Counted from the first letter of the stretch, positions 1 to 12,081 are shown. The stretch is 64,000 nucleotides of DNA from Blastomyces gilchristii SLH14081 (GCF_000003855.2 NW_003101682.1:4513306-4577305); one strand, 5' to 3'. Translations and numbers: made by a program. Notes: generated from the letters alone by a model not told the origin.

Positions 1-105
1 GTTCCGGATTTAATGTGATTCCCTGCGGGGTTCGAACCCACACGCCTTGGGTTCCCACGCCAAGGCGCTACCGGGTGGCCGCATTAACCATACGGTCACT
101 GGGGC
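1..105 (-). mobile_element. tRNA-derived SINE, family S1 (cut by window edge)
   Basis: Read on the minus strand from 105 to 1, this is a tRNA-like head. It has a pol III A-box-like stretch (ATGGTTAATGCGG) and a B box (GGTTCGAACCCC). The same head starts the complete copies at 9887 and 41026. The body and tail lie outside the window, so its TSD cannot be tested. It is less decayed than its surroundings. It could be misread as a tRNA gene, but acceptor and anticodon stems do not pair convincingly. Confidence 0.8.
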
Positions 106-663
106 GAAGATATTAGTTGATCAATATAGAATAACTCATGATACTATACATACTTCTTCAATTAGAACACTCTCTCTCTGAACTGCTACTGACACTGACA
201 CTGATACCTCAGCTTCTTCTACACTGAATGAACTGTGACATATAATAGCTCAGGTGAATGAACTTCTTCAGACCCTCACTAAAGCAGTATAATAAGAAGT
301 GTCTCAATTTTCTTCAGAATTATGTATAAAGATTAACATCTCAGAATATTCAATTGATGACAATAACACTCTGTGATTCTGTGAACAATGTTGAGTCTCT
401 CAGTCTGAACCTCTACACACTCAGATAATACAAGAGATGCATGATTCATATATAACTGACTGTTCAGATTATGAATAACTGTATTAAATAATCTTCTGAG
501 AGTTCTACTGATCTGAGATATTAAACAGTATCATATACTTTGTCTGAAACTGTAACTGCTATTCTTCTATTATCTTATAAAAGAACTGGATAAAAGAACT
601 ACTGAAATCACTTAATATCTCTGATAGAATCTGATAAGATGTTATAATTCACTTCACTATTAA
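106..663 (+). pseudogene. Gypsy E: RNase H-integrase linker, zinc-binding region and start of integrase core
   Basis: Decayed pol of a Ty3/gypsy retrotransposon. With stops ignored, about 420-600 reads like the integrase N-terminal zinc-binding region (IQEMHDS..., then FYWSEI...). About 600-663 reads like the entry to the catalytic core (ISDRI, then INLSES), the usual 'PIPDRPW..DFITDLP' zone. The frame resumes at 2748 after the LINE insertion. Many TGA, TAA and TAG codons lie in frame. The segment before about 400 is assigned only by position as the linker between RNase H and integrase. Confidence 0.65.
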
Positions 664-677
664 TCTATCTGAGAGTA
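664..677. repeat. Target-site duplication of LINE L1 (pairs with 2734-2747)
   Basis: The 14-bp sequence TCTATCTGAGAGTA occurs exactly at 664-677 and 2734-2747, immediately outside the LINE. It shows a single target-primed insertion and an intact host on both sides. Confidence 0.93.
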
Positions 678-2733
678 TTATTATTATTATTATTCTTCAA
701 TTATAGATGTATGCAGTCAGAGACTATGACATCTACCTGTGAACCTTTAGTTCTCAGAGTTTGTCCTATATCTATAGAGTCAACTATTATACACTTATCA
801 ATTTCAGATATGCAAAATCAGAAAATTCCAGCTCAGAATACAAAAACTGTTTACAAATTGCAGTATTTCAACACCTTCTGATACTTTGAAATCATTTGAA
901 AATATCATGACAAAGGAAAAGAGAACATAGTCTTAAAGATAGACATATTAAATAGATAGATAGAAAAGAACAGAAAGAAACAAGTACAGTAAAAAGAGAC
1001 TATAACAAAATAAAATTATTAAAAGATAGTGTATAGCTGTTTTAAGAGACTATATCTAATCAATTTTCACCTCTTCATATTCAGATACTTCTGAATTGAG
1101 TCATTTTCTTGTAGCTGCTTGAGTTTCTGATAGAAAGTCTATTAAGTATTTAATTCCTGTCTCAGTTGAGAATAAGAACCTCATATTTAATTGATTTAAA
1201 TCATACTTCTTCTTTAATCTGACTCTGAGACTATTGTATAATGCACAATTTATTACAATATGCTCAGAATTTTCATTTGCATTGCAGAATGAGCACTCTG
1301 TTGAATTAAATCTATCATCAAATCTTTGTATATAGAATTTGAAATAACCATGTTCTAGATTTAGCTGAATTATGAATGAGAATATTTTCTTTTTGCATTT
1401 AATTGAACAACATTTTCACTTTGATTTTATCTCAAATCTTGAATAATGTATGCTCTTCATTTGTTTCTGTCAGCTTTCATTTCACTTGTTTAAACAAGAT
1501 TCTTTTATCTTTCTCTTTATGAAAGATCAAGACACTGTTTTTTGAATAGATCTACTTAATTCTAAACCCTTTTTTGCAGCTGAATCAGCCAATTCATTGT
1601 CATGAATATTCATATGAGCAGGAACTCAATGCAGATGAATTATCAGTTTTAATATTCTTCTCTTTTGAATTTTCAAAACAGAGTTTAAAATCAGTTCAAG
1701 ATTCATTTGATCATTATGTGTCTGACTATTTCTAAGTCTTTTTAAAGCAGCTTGACTATCAGAGAATATTCATGTCTCTTTCAAACTATTTCCTCTTTTA
1801 TGAGATTTTATTTCAATGAGTTTGAAAGCTTTCACTATTGCAAACAGTTCAGCATCAAAGACTTCAGATTCACAGCCTAAATTTCGGAAATCTGAGATAA
1901 AATTGATATTATCTTCAGTATAAGCAATGCCTGCATCTAATCTATTTCAATTCTCATTTTTTGAGCCATCTGAGTAAATCAGAATAGAGTCTTTTATATT
2001 AATTATAGAGATCTTCTTCAAATGCTGTTCATATTCTCTCTCTTTAGATACTTCACTTATTTGTAAGTCTATGAGAGATTTCAGCTTTTCTCTCCATAGA
2101 GATATCTTCTCATTCAGTAAGCTTGTGAGTGTATTTCAATGAGTTTGAAAGCTTTCACTATTGCAAACAGTTCAGCATCAAAGACTTCAGATTCACAGCC
2201 TAAATTTCGGAAATCTGAGATAAAATTGATATTATCTTCAGTATAAGCAATGCCTGCATCTAATCTATTTCAATTCTCATTTTTTAAGCCATCTGAGTAA
2301 ATCAGAATAGAGTCTTTTATATTAATTATAGAGATCTTCTTCAAATGCTGTTCATATTCTCTCTCTTTAGATACTTCACTTATTTGTAAGTCTATGAGAG
2401 ATTTCAGCTTTTCTCTTCAGAGAGATATCTTCTCATGATCAATTTTCTCAACATTTAATGAAGAAAATTGATTCTTAATAAGTGAACATAGTCTATACAG
2501 TTGAGAAGGCATTTTCTTTAAAGCATTATTCTCATTTCAATCAAGAAATCTATTTCAATCCAGTTCATTTCCTGAGTTAACTGGTGAAAATGAAGAAGAG
2601 ACTCTTTCTCTGATTATATGATTTGAGCTCATCTTCATGACTCTCAGAGCATAGTTCATACAGGTCTTTTCAAATCGAATAGCAGGAGGTGGAATTGAAG
2701 CTTCAATTTCCATTACTTTAATAGAAGATGATT
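678..2733 (-). mobile_element. LINE L1, Tad1-like, 5'-truncated
   Basis: A non-LTR retrotransposon inserted into the integrase of gypsy E. The 3' end is the (ATT)n tail at 678-696, the common LINE 3' UTR follows to about 1075, and then the decayed ORF2 C-terminus is read on the minus strand. Recognisable parts are the CCHC-like cysteine cluster near 1255-1320, the RNase H signature HMNIHDNELADSAAKK near 1570-1620, and the region between reverse transcriptase and RNase H to 2733. The 5' part (ORF1, endonuclease, most of RT) is missing, as expected from incomplete reverse transcription. Stops are mostly TGA at conserved Trp positions. An internal 305-bp duplication is listed separately. Confidence 0.92.
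1809..2436. repeat. 305-bp direct duplication inside LINE L1
   Basis: Positions 1809-2113 and 2132-2436 are almost identical. I see only a few differences, such as TTTTTGAGCC versus TTTTTAAGCC, and CCATAGAG versus TCAGAGAG near the end. They are separated by an 18-bp filler. Other LINE copies have this segment once. The near identity of two already mutated copies means the duplication followed most of the RIP-like decay. Confidence 0.9.
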
Positions 2734-2747
2734 TCTATCTGAGAGTA

Positions 2748-3740
2748 GAAGTTGTAAGAATATTCTGATTATCATTAACTGATTCAGCAAAGATGTAATA
2801 TTGAAATCTTGTGATAAGATGAATGCTGAACAAGTCACTGAAGCTTTTCTACAGAGTTCATTCTATCAAATATATTAATTACTGAGATCTATAGTATCAG
2901 ATCAGAGTCATCAATTTATGAGTACTTTTTGAACACGAATCTGTCAAGTTCTCAAGACTATATACTGTTTATTAACTGTCTATCATTCTGAGACTGATAG
3001 TATGTCAGAACAGATAATTCACACTGTAAAGAATTATCTTTATAAGTTCTGTAACTACTTATAAGATGATTAACATAATCTTCTTCTATACACACAGATT
3101 ACTATCAATGACTGAGATGCTATCTTAACAGATATAAGCTCATTCTTTCTTACATAGAGTTATCACATGAAAGTATTGAATCTTCTAGAAACTATGTATT
3201 TCACACTGAATCTCTGCAGTTTAATTCAGATTACTAATAATAGAGTAACAAAGCTCTGAGATATCTGTGACTGAGTAGAGATCTTCATGACAACTGTGCA
3301 ACAAGATTAAGAGAACTAAATCAATGTTCACTGAGATTCTGCTGAGCAATATAAGATAGAAGACTTGATATGATTGAATCTCAAGAATATACAGATTATA
3401 TATTCATCTTGTACACTGAATTACTGTTATATCAAGTATAAAGTGATAGAAGTTCTAGATAGTCATAACTACTGTCTTAACATATTATCAGAGATTCATG
3501 ATGTCTTTCACATGAGCTTGCTTCACTGCACTGTCACTGATTTGTTCTCTTCTCAACTGATTTCTGACTGACAGTTACCAGGAATCATAGAAGAAGATAA
3601 TGAACTTTAATGAGAGATTGAAAATATTCTTGATAAGAGACCCTGCAGCTGTGACTGATAATATCTTGTAAAATGAGTCAACTATAATTATCTGACCTGA
3701 ACTCTGTGTTCTGTGTTATTCAAGCTCACAATTCTTGACT
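2748..3740 (+). pseudogene. Gypsy E: integrase core, C-terminal domain and chromodomain
   Basis: Continuation of the integrase interrupted by L1. With stops ignored, 2755-3150 reads as the catalytic core: ILIIIN for the first Asp region, IVSDQ...QFMS for the second, and YHSETDSMSEQ around the Glu. Positions 3374-3571 are the longest open piece (65 aa). It holds the C-terminal region ending in IHDVFHMSLL, the usual 'IHPVFHVSLL' signature. About 3600-3725 reads as a chromodomain (EIENILDKR, then YLVK*VNY). Chromodomain integrases (chromoviruses) direct insertion to heterochromatin. Numerous stops make the gene dead. Confidence 0.85.
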
Positions 3741-3754
3741 GTTGAGAAATATGC

Positions 3755-4059
3755 ATGATCAGAGAAGAAAGGGGCTAATATAGCAGGCTGCGCCTGATCA
3801 ATCATATAGACTATTTCATTACACTTCACAGATTTCTATCAAAGCTCTGATTCCCTGTCGCTGATCCTCAGCTAAAAACCTACAGAATTCCTATTCTTTC
3901 ACCCCGAAGCTTCACTGTGTACATCACTGTATACACATATAAATATTCACTCTGATCACTGATTTCTGCACTTTCTCTTTTCTTTCCTTCTTTAATGTTT
4001 TTCACTTTGTATTATAAGACCTATATATTATATCAATCTATTCAGCGTAGGCCTCTTAC
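3755..4059 (+). other. Gypsy E polypurine tract and putative 3' LTR
   Basis: A purine run (GAGAAGAAAGGGG, about 3762-3774) follows the chromodomain, as expected for the plus-strand primer. The next 285 bp or so is less decayed and ends CTCTTACA near 4059. The LTR start and end are inferred; no second copy is in the window to confirm them. Confidence 0.45.
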
Positions 4060-4576
4060 AATCGTGTATAGTTACTCTGATGAGTGAGAGTGTCAGATCA
4101 CATAATCTGACTTACTAATTCTTTTATCATATAACTTTTCACAAGCTAGCACCTTTTAATCACACAAGCTTTACACCTTTCACATTTTAATATAAGTTTT
4201 TAAGTCACTCTGCTATTACTGCAGTCTCTACACTTTTATATCTATTATAAAAATAAAGAGATTAAAGTTGAAAATTTTCTAAATTACAAGAGTATTATTT
4301 AATCTGAATTTCCCAACTTTACTTACACTTTTGAGTGAAGATTTTGTGTTAATCTGAGATAGTTTAATACTTCTGAGATATTAGTAATATACAGCGTCAG
4401 TTTTCTTGAAAACATCTCTGCAACTACTGAAGTTATTAAGAAAAGAGCTTGAGTATATTAATACTGTTATAACTTGAAAGAAATTCAAAACCTTTCTACT
4501 GAATCAGATTAAAAATCAGTGCAATTATAACTTCACAGTATTTCAGCAGTTCAACTCATTGTATCAATGAAATAAT
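4060..4576. other. Unassigned AT-rich segment
   Basis: There is no coding pattern and no repeat copy elsewhere in the window that I can recognise. It may be host DNA flanking gypsy E or the interior of another decayed element. Confidence 0.4.
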
Positions 4577-5640
4577 GTATTATTATTATTCTTTAATTAT
4601 AAATATATACAGTCAGAGGCTATAATATCTATCTGAGAACTTTCAGTTCTCAGAGTTATTCTAGTATCTATACAGTCAATTATACATTTATGAATTCCAG
4701 ACATGCAATACTTAGAAAATTTCAGCTTAGAATATAAAAATTATTTACAAATTGCAGTATTTTTAACATCTTTTAAAACTCTGAAATCATTTAAAAGATA
4801 TAACAATAAAGAAAAGAGCCTTGAAAATAGACTTGTTTAAAATATAAATAGAAATAAAAGAAATAACCAGGCATCAGAAACAAAAGAATAATAAAAGAAA
4901 ATTATTTAAAAAATATATATAGCTGTTTAAACAGAACATATCTCAGACTGCTCTAGCTTTTCACCCTTATTAAATTCTGAATTTAGTTCATTTCTTCTAG
5001 CTACTTGTTTCTGATAGAAAATGTATAAAGTATTTACTTTCTGTCTGAGTGAAAAATACAAATTTTATGTTTTATTGATTTAAATGATACTTCTTGAATT
5101 TTATTATATAATACATAGTGCATTAAATTATACTCATAATTTTCATTAGAAGTGCAGCATAGAAACTTCTTTTTATTAAATCTGTTATTAAATCTTTGCA
5201 TATAAAATTTGAAATATTCATGTTCAACTTTCAGCTGAATTATAGATGAGAATATTTTCTTTTTCTCTTTTATTAAACAAGATTTTCACGAAGGTTTTGT
5301 TTCAAATATTGAATAATATACACTGTTTTTGATTTGTTCAGTTTTAATTTCACTTTTTTAAACAAGAGTCTTTTGTCTTTCTCTTTATAAAAAATCAGAA
5401 TACAGTTTTTTGAATAGAAATGATTAGTTACAAATCTTTTTCTGCAGCTAAATCAGTAATTGCATTACTATAAATATTCATATAAGAAGAAACTTAGTAT
5501 AGATGACTTTCTATTTTTGTTTTTTTATACGGTCAGCGATGGAGTCAAAATGCTCGTATGATCGAGGGCTTTTCAATGAATCTATCAGCGGGTTCTTATT
5601 CGAAAGATTGAGCGAGTTCGTGGTGAAGCGGTTCGGATTC
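4577..5640 (-). mobile_element. LINE L2: 3' end joined to the LINE 5' tip
   Basis: On the minus strand the 3' end is the TTATTATTATT tail at 4577, then 3' UTR, C-terminal cysteine cluster and RNase H, to about 5525. The sequence then jumps to about 108 bp (5527-5635) that match 25613-25719, the 5' extremity of the full-length LINE L4, in the same orientation. The middle (about 6.6 kb) is absent, so this is an internally deleted or template-switched derivative. The 5' tip differs from L4 at nine positions, all C-to-T or G-to-A type. No clear TSD is visible. The 87-aa frame at 5503-5766 runs across the junction into the LTR and is not a gene. Confidence 0.8.
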
Positions 5641-5667
5641 TTGATATCATTAATGTTGTTTATTACC

Positions 5668-5835
5668 TATATAGACTGGAGTTCGCGACTACTATTCACA
5701 ACTCAGCTTGAATGCTATTATACATTTGACCTCTACATTTTATCTTTCTACTATGAATACTTCTAGTAGTTAACAGTACATATCATGCTAAGCTGCAAAC
5801 ACCTGAATAATTGCCTGCGAGCACTCATTCTTACA
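5668..5835 (+). repeat. LTR a of gypsy A (5'-truncated)
   Basis: Matches the right two thirds of the 257-bp gypsy A LTR, ending TTATTC-type TTCTTACA. It belongs to the subtype with GTTAACAG and ATTTTATC, shared with LTRs d and f. The left third is missing beside L2. Confidence 0.85.
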
Positions 5836-8203
5836 GATGATGAGTTTCTACTGAGATGAACAGTTCACAATATATGCAAAAAGAAGAAGAAATCATACTA
5901 TTATTAAAGCTCAACAATAAAGAAAAATAAAGATCAGACTGTGAATACAATTTAGTAATCAATAAAGAAAAAATAAAGAAAACTCACATTTATATTCTTA
6001 TTACTTATAACACTTCACTCTCTCACAACTATCAATTTCTCTTTTCAAAGAAACAGAGAGTATCTTGCCTGATATAAGTAATTATTACATTTGATATAAA
6101 GATCACTGAAAATACACAGACTTCAAGAGAGTCAGATATCAAAGTATATATAATTATAACAGAACCTTGAGAGCTGATTATCTATACATATTATCAGATA
6201 TCTCTTACAAAGCTGTATTCACTCTATCAGTTATACTGAAGTATTCAGCTTGAAAATCATTAAAATATGAAGAAAGAGCTCATCTACTCAGATCAACTTC
6301 TGTTATAAATTTACAGTATTTGTATTATCTTAATTACTCAGATTTTATGATTACTCAGAAACATATCTCTCATTAATGTCAGAATTTCAGAAATTCACAG
6401 TAATGTAAGAATTATTAATAGAGAATCTAGGCATATTTACATATATCTGATCAGAGACAGTGCAGGTAGAAGAGAAGTAATCATCAATCTACATAGCAGA
6501 AGAGAGTACTGATAGCACTGAGAGCTTTGCAGAAACTGTTAGCTGTAATTTACAAGAAATTACTTTTAAGAAGACTTACAGTAAGGAGTAGACTGACCGT
6601 GTGACTGAGTCTGAGATCAGAATCAGAATATTTGATAGTCTTATTATCGATTTAATTGATCTCATTACACAGTTTTAAGATTAGATAGTAGTCTTATACT
6701 GTCACAGTGAGACTTACTGTCTACTCTTATTACATTTTTCAAATGAGATCATGATTTCCACTTCTCAATTCAAATTTATTTTATAGCTTTAAATGACTTT
6801 AAATCTCATTTGAGTATTATTAAAAAGCATTACATTTTAAAAAATTAATACTAGTCTAAAAAAAACCTTAAAAAATCTAAAAATAGTTACTTTATATCAA
6901 GAATGAGACTAAATGACATTAAATGAGATCACTTACTTATTTTTTCCAAGTTATAGTCTCATTTTGAGATCTGATAAATAGTCACTTTGCATGTTTTTTT
7001 AATGCTTAGTCTTAGCGGGATTCATGTCAACAAATGTATATGACCAGATCAAATGAGATCAAACGTAAAACTCATGGTCTTAGCGGTCAGTCTAGTAAAG
7101 AGTGAGACTATGCTGCTGATAGTTAAAGACTGATCTGAAGAAGACACAGAGTTAATTACTGATCTGAAGATTAAGTGTAATAACAGAGCCGAAGAGGCTG
7201 AAAATACTATGGCAGATAATAATGTCTCCGTATCGTCAATCAGTAGAAAGTGATTAGAGATATTACAGAGATACTCATGAGAAGCTCAGTAGTAGTCAGA
7301 TATTATTTATAAAGATATTGAAATTGAAAAATTTTTAATTCTTGAGAAGTTCTTAAATTAATATACAGATATTACTAGATACACACTCTCTCTGTCATTT
7401 AAGTGAAAACACTTTGTGAATGAATGAAGATACTTACACATTATAAGAATAAAAGCTATTATAGAAAAAGAGAAAAGAAGATAAGATTCTATGAACAGAT
7501 CTGAGATATTTATACTACTTTGAGAAGATCTGTTTACAATATAAGTAATTCTGCAGAAGAGCTAGATTACTCTGATAAATAATAAGTAATTATAAATCAT
7601 AGATCTGAATCTTTCTAAGTGATTATAAAGACAAATTGCAGATGATAATCATCTTAATTCTATAAGTGTACAGACTTGATGATAGAATGAAAATTTTCAT
7701 ATAACTTTACAATGTCAAAGAATGACAATTTGTAAGAATGAGTGAAAGATCAATTCATGAATACTTCTGTTTAATGAGAGTAATCTTATAAAATGTAATT
7801 CATTATATGAGATGAATCTGTGTGACAGTCATATAAGAATCTCATAGAAAAATGATTAAAGATCAACTGAAACTCTTCAGATTAAAAGATATGAGATAAA
7901 TTTATCTGATAATTATATAAAAATCTCATGAAAATGATTGAGAGTTAGCTGAAACTCTTCTATATAAAAGATGTGAGATAAATCTATATAATAGTCAGAG
8001 AAGAATCTGTAGATTATAAAGAACTTTATAAAATAAGAAACTAAGTTACAGACTCTTTTCTCTTTATAATAGCAAGAGATTTTTCCTCACTAAGATTTTT
8101 TATAGATAAAAAGAGTTTTTAGTATCACTGTAGTACTGAGTCTGATTCTACAAAATCAGTTTGTGAAAGACTTCACAGATGAAGTCTTAGAGAGAGAAAA
8201 GTA
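5836..8203 (+). mobile_element. Gypsy A remnant A3, 3' internal part
   Basis: Homologous to the 3' internal part of gypsy A (reverse complement of about 44530-42656). It starts abruptly after LTR a, so primer site, gag and most of pol are deleted. It runs to LTR b and carries MITE X1 at 6589-7094. Positions 7430-8203 match 25740-26419 (TATAAGAATAAAAGCT onward). No open frame of useful length remains. The conserved tail just before the LTR (about 8040-8200) is shared by all copies. Confidence 0.85.
6589..7094 (+). mobile_element. MITE X1 (hAT-like, 8-bp TSD)
   Basis: A 506-bp element with imperfect terminal inverted repeats, starting TAGACTGACCG and ending CGGTCAGTCTA. It is flanked by GTAAGGAG (6581-6588) and GTAAAGAG (7095-7102), an 8-bp TSD with one G-to-A change. 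There is no coding capacity. Full-length relatives are at 31737 and 38195. An 8-bp TSD plus TAG-type termini suggests a non-autonomous hAT; no transposase source is visible. Confidence 0.88.
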
Positions 8204-8460
8204 TGTAAGAAATCTTACTTCTCACAGATTCTTTATTTCTATTTCTATCTTCTATATAATCAATAGAGTTGGCAGTTCTTGATTACATACAACTATATAG
8301 ACTGAAGTTCATGACTACTATTCATAACTCAGCTTGAATACTATTATACATTCAATCTCTACATTTATCTTTTTACTATGAATACTCCTAGTAGCTATCA
8401 GTACATATCATGTCAAGCTGTGAACATCGGAATAATCGCCTGCGAGCACTTATTCCTACA
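8204..8460 (+). repeat. LTR b of gypsy A
   Basis: A complete 257-bp LTR beginning TGTAAGAAATC and ending TTATTCCTACA. It is of the subtype with GCTATCAG and ATTTATC, shared with LTRs c and e and different from LTR a. Confidence 0.92.
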
Positions 8461-9886
8461 GTTTCAGATACTTCATTCTCCGTTATCTTCATAATTAAGC
8501 TAGTATATATAGTTAAATTCAACTCTGAATCTCTTTTTCCTCTGTGATCTGACTCACATATAAGTCTGCTGCTTTGAGACTACTCTTTACTATGTTATAT
8601 CTGCTGTCTGTGATATGATATTATACAGGCAGCTACCATCTCATTACTTATTAAAGGGTGATATTTACCTGATTTCTTCATTGCTTCTCATTCTTTTATT
8701 GTTATTATGAAAAGAGCAGAATAAGTAAGATTATCTAATTTATAAGTGTCTATGATTTCTCTTACTGTATAAGACTTTTCAATTGTAAGTCTCTTCTTTT
8801 TCAACACTGATAATAGTGCTGTTAATACTCATAATTCACTTAAGTCTTATATATTCATCTTCACAAGATATGAATCATTTATTAAGTTGTGTAAGATCTA
8901 TCTCTCTAATTCTTTCAACATGTATATTCTCAAAGCATGTAATTTAAGTATTTTATAAAGCTTAAATTATCTAGATTGAAACTTCTTAGAACTCTTATTA
9001 TGTATAAGAACTCATATTCTCATCTTGAGACTTGATTTCTTAACTAGTGAGTCTCATATTCTTTTTGATTGAATTGCTCAGGTCAGAAGTAACTTATTAG
9101 CTTTTACATGAGTATGACTGATCTCTTTTAATCTTGATTCTGTGACTACAATTGCTGCTTTCTTCCTCATTTTCTTCAAAGCATTATTCAGAATGCACAG
9201 ATGCAATTCATATAACAGATAAAATAATAAACATTTAAAGACTGCATACTGCTGAATTCATATAGTTAATAGCATCTCTCTGAGATATTTATCTCACAAT
9301 CTTATACGCTTGCTCACTAGATATTTTATCAGCATATTGCTTAGAATTTTATTCAAGTGTTTCATCTTTCTGTTCATCTGCAGATAATATAACATTGTTC
9401 TATAATATCTTATCTATAACTAGCTCATGAACTGCTTCACTACTTCTCTTACAAGGTTTGTATTATTATCAGTCTGAATTTCACACAGTATTTCATAGTT
9501 AATATAGAGCTCATTATATAAGAACTTTATTACTATCTTCTCATTTATCTCTGAAACTGCTTTCGCTACTGATCAGTTAGTAATATAGTCAATAGCAGTG
9601 ATTATTCAATAATTTTAATTTATTATTTATAATAATATGTTTATGAGATTCATCTCTCATCACTTGAACAGCTGTATTATACTTTTCACTTGATATTATA
9701 CTCTTTTATATTCTAATCCTTTCTTAGATTCTTTTATAAGCTGATAATTCAGATACTTATAAGTATATATCTGCATGTTCTTAGTCATGCTTGACTAGTA
9801 TACTCTTGATTTAAGTACACTCATGAGTTCAGAGTTTTCTAAGTGATTAAATTTCTTATATATATAAGTTACTAAGTTATATCTAA
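8461..9886 (-). pseudogene. Gypsy B integrase region
   Basis: Minus-strand decayed integrase of a second gypsy family. Conceptual reading with stops ignored gives MTKNMQIY near 9775 (zinc-domain end), ITAIDYITN near 9575 (first catalytic Asp) and QTDNNTNLV near 9460 (second Asp), in the expected order. Positions 8461-9350 should be the C-terminal region and 3' end, but I see no clear domain there. The left end is cut by LTR b of A3. Confidence 0.8.
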
Positions 9887-10265
9887 GCCCCGGTGACTGA
9901 ATGGTTAATGCGGCCACCTGGTAGTGCCTTGGCATGGGAAACCAAGATGTGTGAGTTCGAAACCCGCATGAAATACATTAAATCCGGAACTCAAGCACCT
10001 CAGGTTTCTGATAAATACAGAGATATACAAATCACTTTAACAAATCACTCTATGTTTCTGAAATGAAAAGTTATTATTATGTGTATTTAATTGTCAATTC
10101 TTTGTATTTTCTATATTCTTCTTATCTTGACATGGTCTCAACACCTGTATTTCCTTCTATATAATCAACACTTGACCTGTATTTAACATCATGCAAGGAC
10201 TCATCATAAGCTCCGCTTGCATGTAAGTATAATGAAAGAAGAATAATAATAATAATAATAATAAA
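9887..10265 (+). mobile_element. tRNA-derived SINE, family S1 (complete)
   Basis: About 379 bp. The tRNA-like head at 9887-9985 has an A-box-like region and a B box (GAGTTCGAAACCC). An unrelated body of about 270 bp follows, ending in an (AAT)n tail at 10243-10264. Flanks carry a 10-bp TSD TTATATCTAA (9877-9886 and 10267-10276). The last 20 bp or so before the tail (TATAATGAAAGAAG) resemble the LINE 3' end (TATAATTGAAGAA), suggesting mobilisation by the resident LINE. It sits between the RNase H and integrase parts of gypsy B. Confidence 0.9.
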
Positions 10266-11824
10266 CTTATATCTAAACAATTGCTTCAGATAGAGTTTTT
10301 ATATATCACAGATTACAGTAGAGTATAATATCATTTTTCAATTTTCTCAGCTTGAAGTTCAGAAGTATCTCTTCTACTCTCTTTATAAGATACTTATTAT
10401 CTAACACTTTGCTGTTTTTTAAGCAGAAGATTATGATATTCACTTATTCAGATTTCTTATATTGTCTCAGTATATTTAGTATGAACTTTTCTTGTATCTG
10501 GTTTACAGATCTCTCACTCATGAAATTAAGTCTATAACTGATTGCATCAGATATCACAGTGTTCAATTTCTTTCAGTATTTGATATAAAGATTGTATACT
10601 TAAAACTCTGAGATTCAATGTGCTAAATATTTGAAAGGCTTTATTATCAAGGCTTTTATAATCTGTAATTGCTGTTATCATATACCTGTTAATAATATAT
10701 TTATCTGACAGTGTCAGTGTGTGCTTGATTGTCAGTAATTTGTTTTTATACACTGAGTAATTGAGCTTAGCATCTGTTAATTTACTTTTATTGTATATTA
10801 TCAGATACAGCTTGCTATTCTTACTCATCTGTAGAAGAGTATCTCTGATAGCTGATTCAGATACATCTATCTTAATATGAAAAGATTGATTATAATCTGA
10901 TTGAATAAGTACTGAGAATATTATTACATACTTTCTCAGTATGAGAAAGGCCCCTTTACACACACTATTTCAGATGATTGAATAAAACTTCTTCTTTCAC
11001 AGATTTGCATTTATTTCTCTTAAGAGATCTGAGAGTGATGCAGCTATTTATGTGAAATCTTTGATAAACCTGCAGTAGTATGAGATTAACTCAAGAAACT
11101 GTTGTAAATAATATACATTTCTTAGTCACAGTTAATTAACTATGGCATTCAGCTTTTCTCAGATGAGATATATACAGTTATCACTTACTACATGTTTTAC
11201 AAACTCTATCTCTTTCATTTCAAATACACACTTGATTGATTTGATATAGAGCTTATACTCTTTCAGAGTTGTAACCACTTCATTGAGATGCTGCAGATAT
11301 TCATTATATAAGTTCAAAAAGACTAAGATGTTATTCAGATACATAAGATATGAGATTTTATTTTATTTATAAAGCATTATATTTATCATCATTTAAAAAA
11401 TAACAGACACATTTATCAGATTAAATAGTACTATTAGAAATTCAAACTTTCTTTATTACATATTAAATACTGTTTGAGATACTGATAGTTAATGTATATA
11501 AATCTGTCAATATTCTGAGAGAAGATCAATCTTTCATAAATATCAGATATTTCTGACTGTATTCAACTGTTATTAAATCTGTGATAGTGAGTCTCTATTC
11601 TTAATTATAAGCTTCTTAAGTGCTCAATAATCAATACATATCTGTCATTCCCTGCCTTTCTTTTTCATGAATAGAACTGAGAAACTCTGTGCACTTGATG
11701 AGAGTTATATAAGATTACATTTCAGAAGGTCTGTGATGTGACACTTCTATTATTTAAGATATATTAATAATAGAGAGTATGCATTTAGTTGACTAATTTC
11801 ACATTTATCATGTTAATCTCATGT
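10266..11824 (-). pseudogene. Gypsy B reverse transcriptase and RNase H
   Basis: Minus-strand decayed pol. Near 11700 FMKKKGRE then ICIDY corresponds to the RT 'FVKKKDG..R.CVDYR' motif. Positions 11344-11159 contain MYLNNILVFLN (active-site YLDDILVFS with Asp changed to Asn) and CVFEMKEIEFVKHVVS. Positions 10963-10547 (138 aa open) contain the RNase H signatures DVSESAIRDTLLQ and KLTDAKLNYSVYKNKLLTIKHTL. LTR c breaks it at 11825. Its upstream gag half is at 39805-42398 in inverted position. Confidence 0.88.
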
Positions 11825-12081
11825 TGTAAGAAATCCCGCTTCTCACGGATTCTTTACCTCTATTTCTATCTCTCGCGTAACTAATAGAGTTAGCGGCCCT
11901 TGACTACACACAACTATATAGAGTGAAGTTTGCAACTACTATTCACAACTCAGCTTGAATACTATTATATATTTAATCTCTATATTTATCTTTCTACTGT
12001 GAATACTGCTTGTAGCTATTAATACATATCATGTCAAGCTGCAAATATCTGAATAATTGTCTGTGAGTACTTATTCTTACA
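11825..12081 (+). repeat. LTR c of gypsy A (5' LTR of copy A-I)
   Basis: A 257-bp LTR, TGTAAGAAATC...TTATTCTTACA, with 8-bp terminal inverted repeats. The left flank is CATGT (11820-11824). Its reverse complement ACATG lies next to LTR e at 42394-42398, not at the right end of this element. Subtype ATTTATC like b and e. The adjoining TTTCAAGCTC at 12082 is also next to LTR f and marks the primer-site side. Confidence 0.93.
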
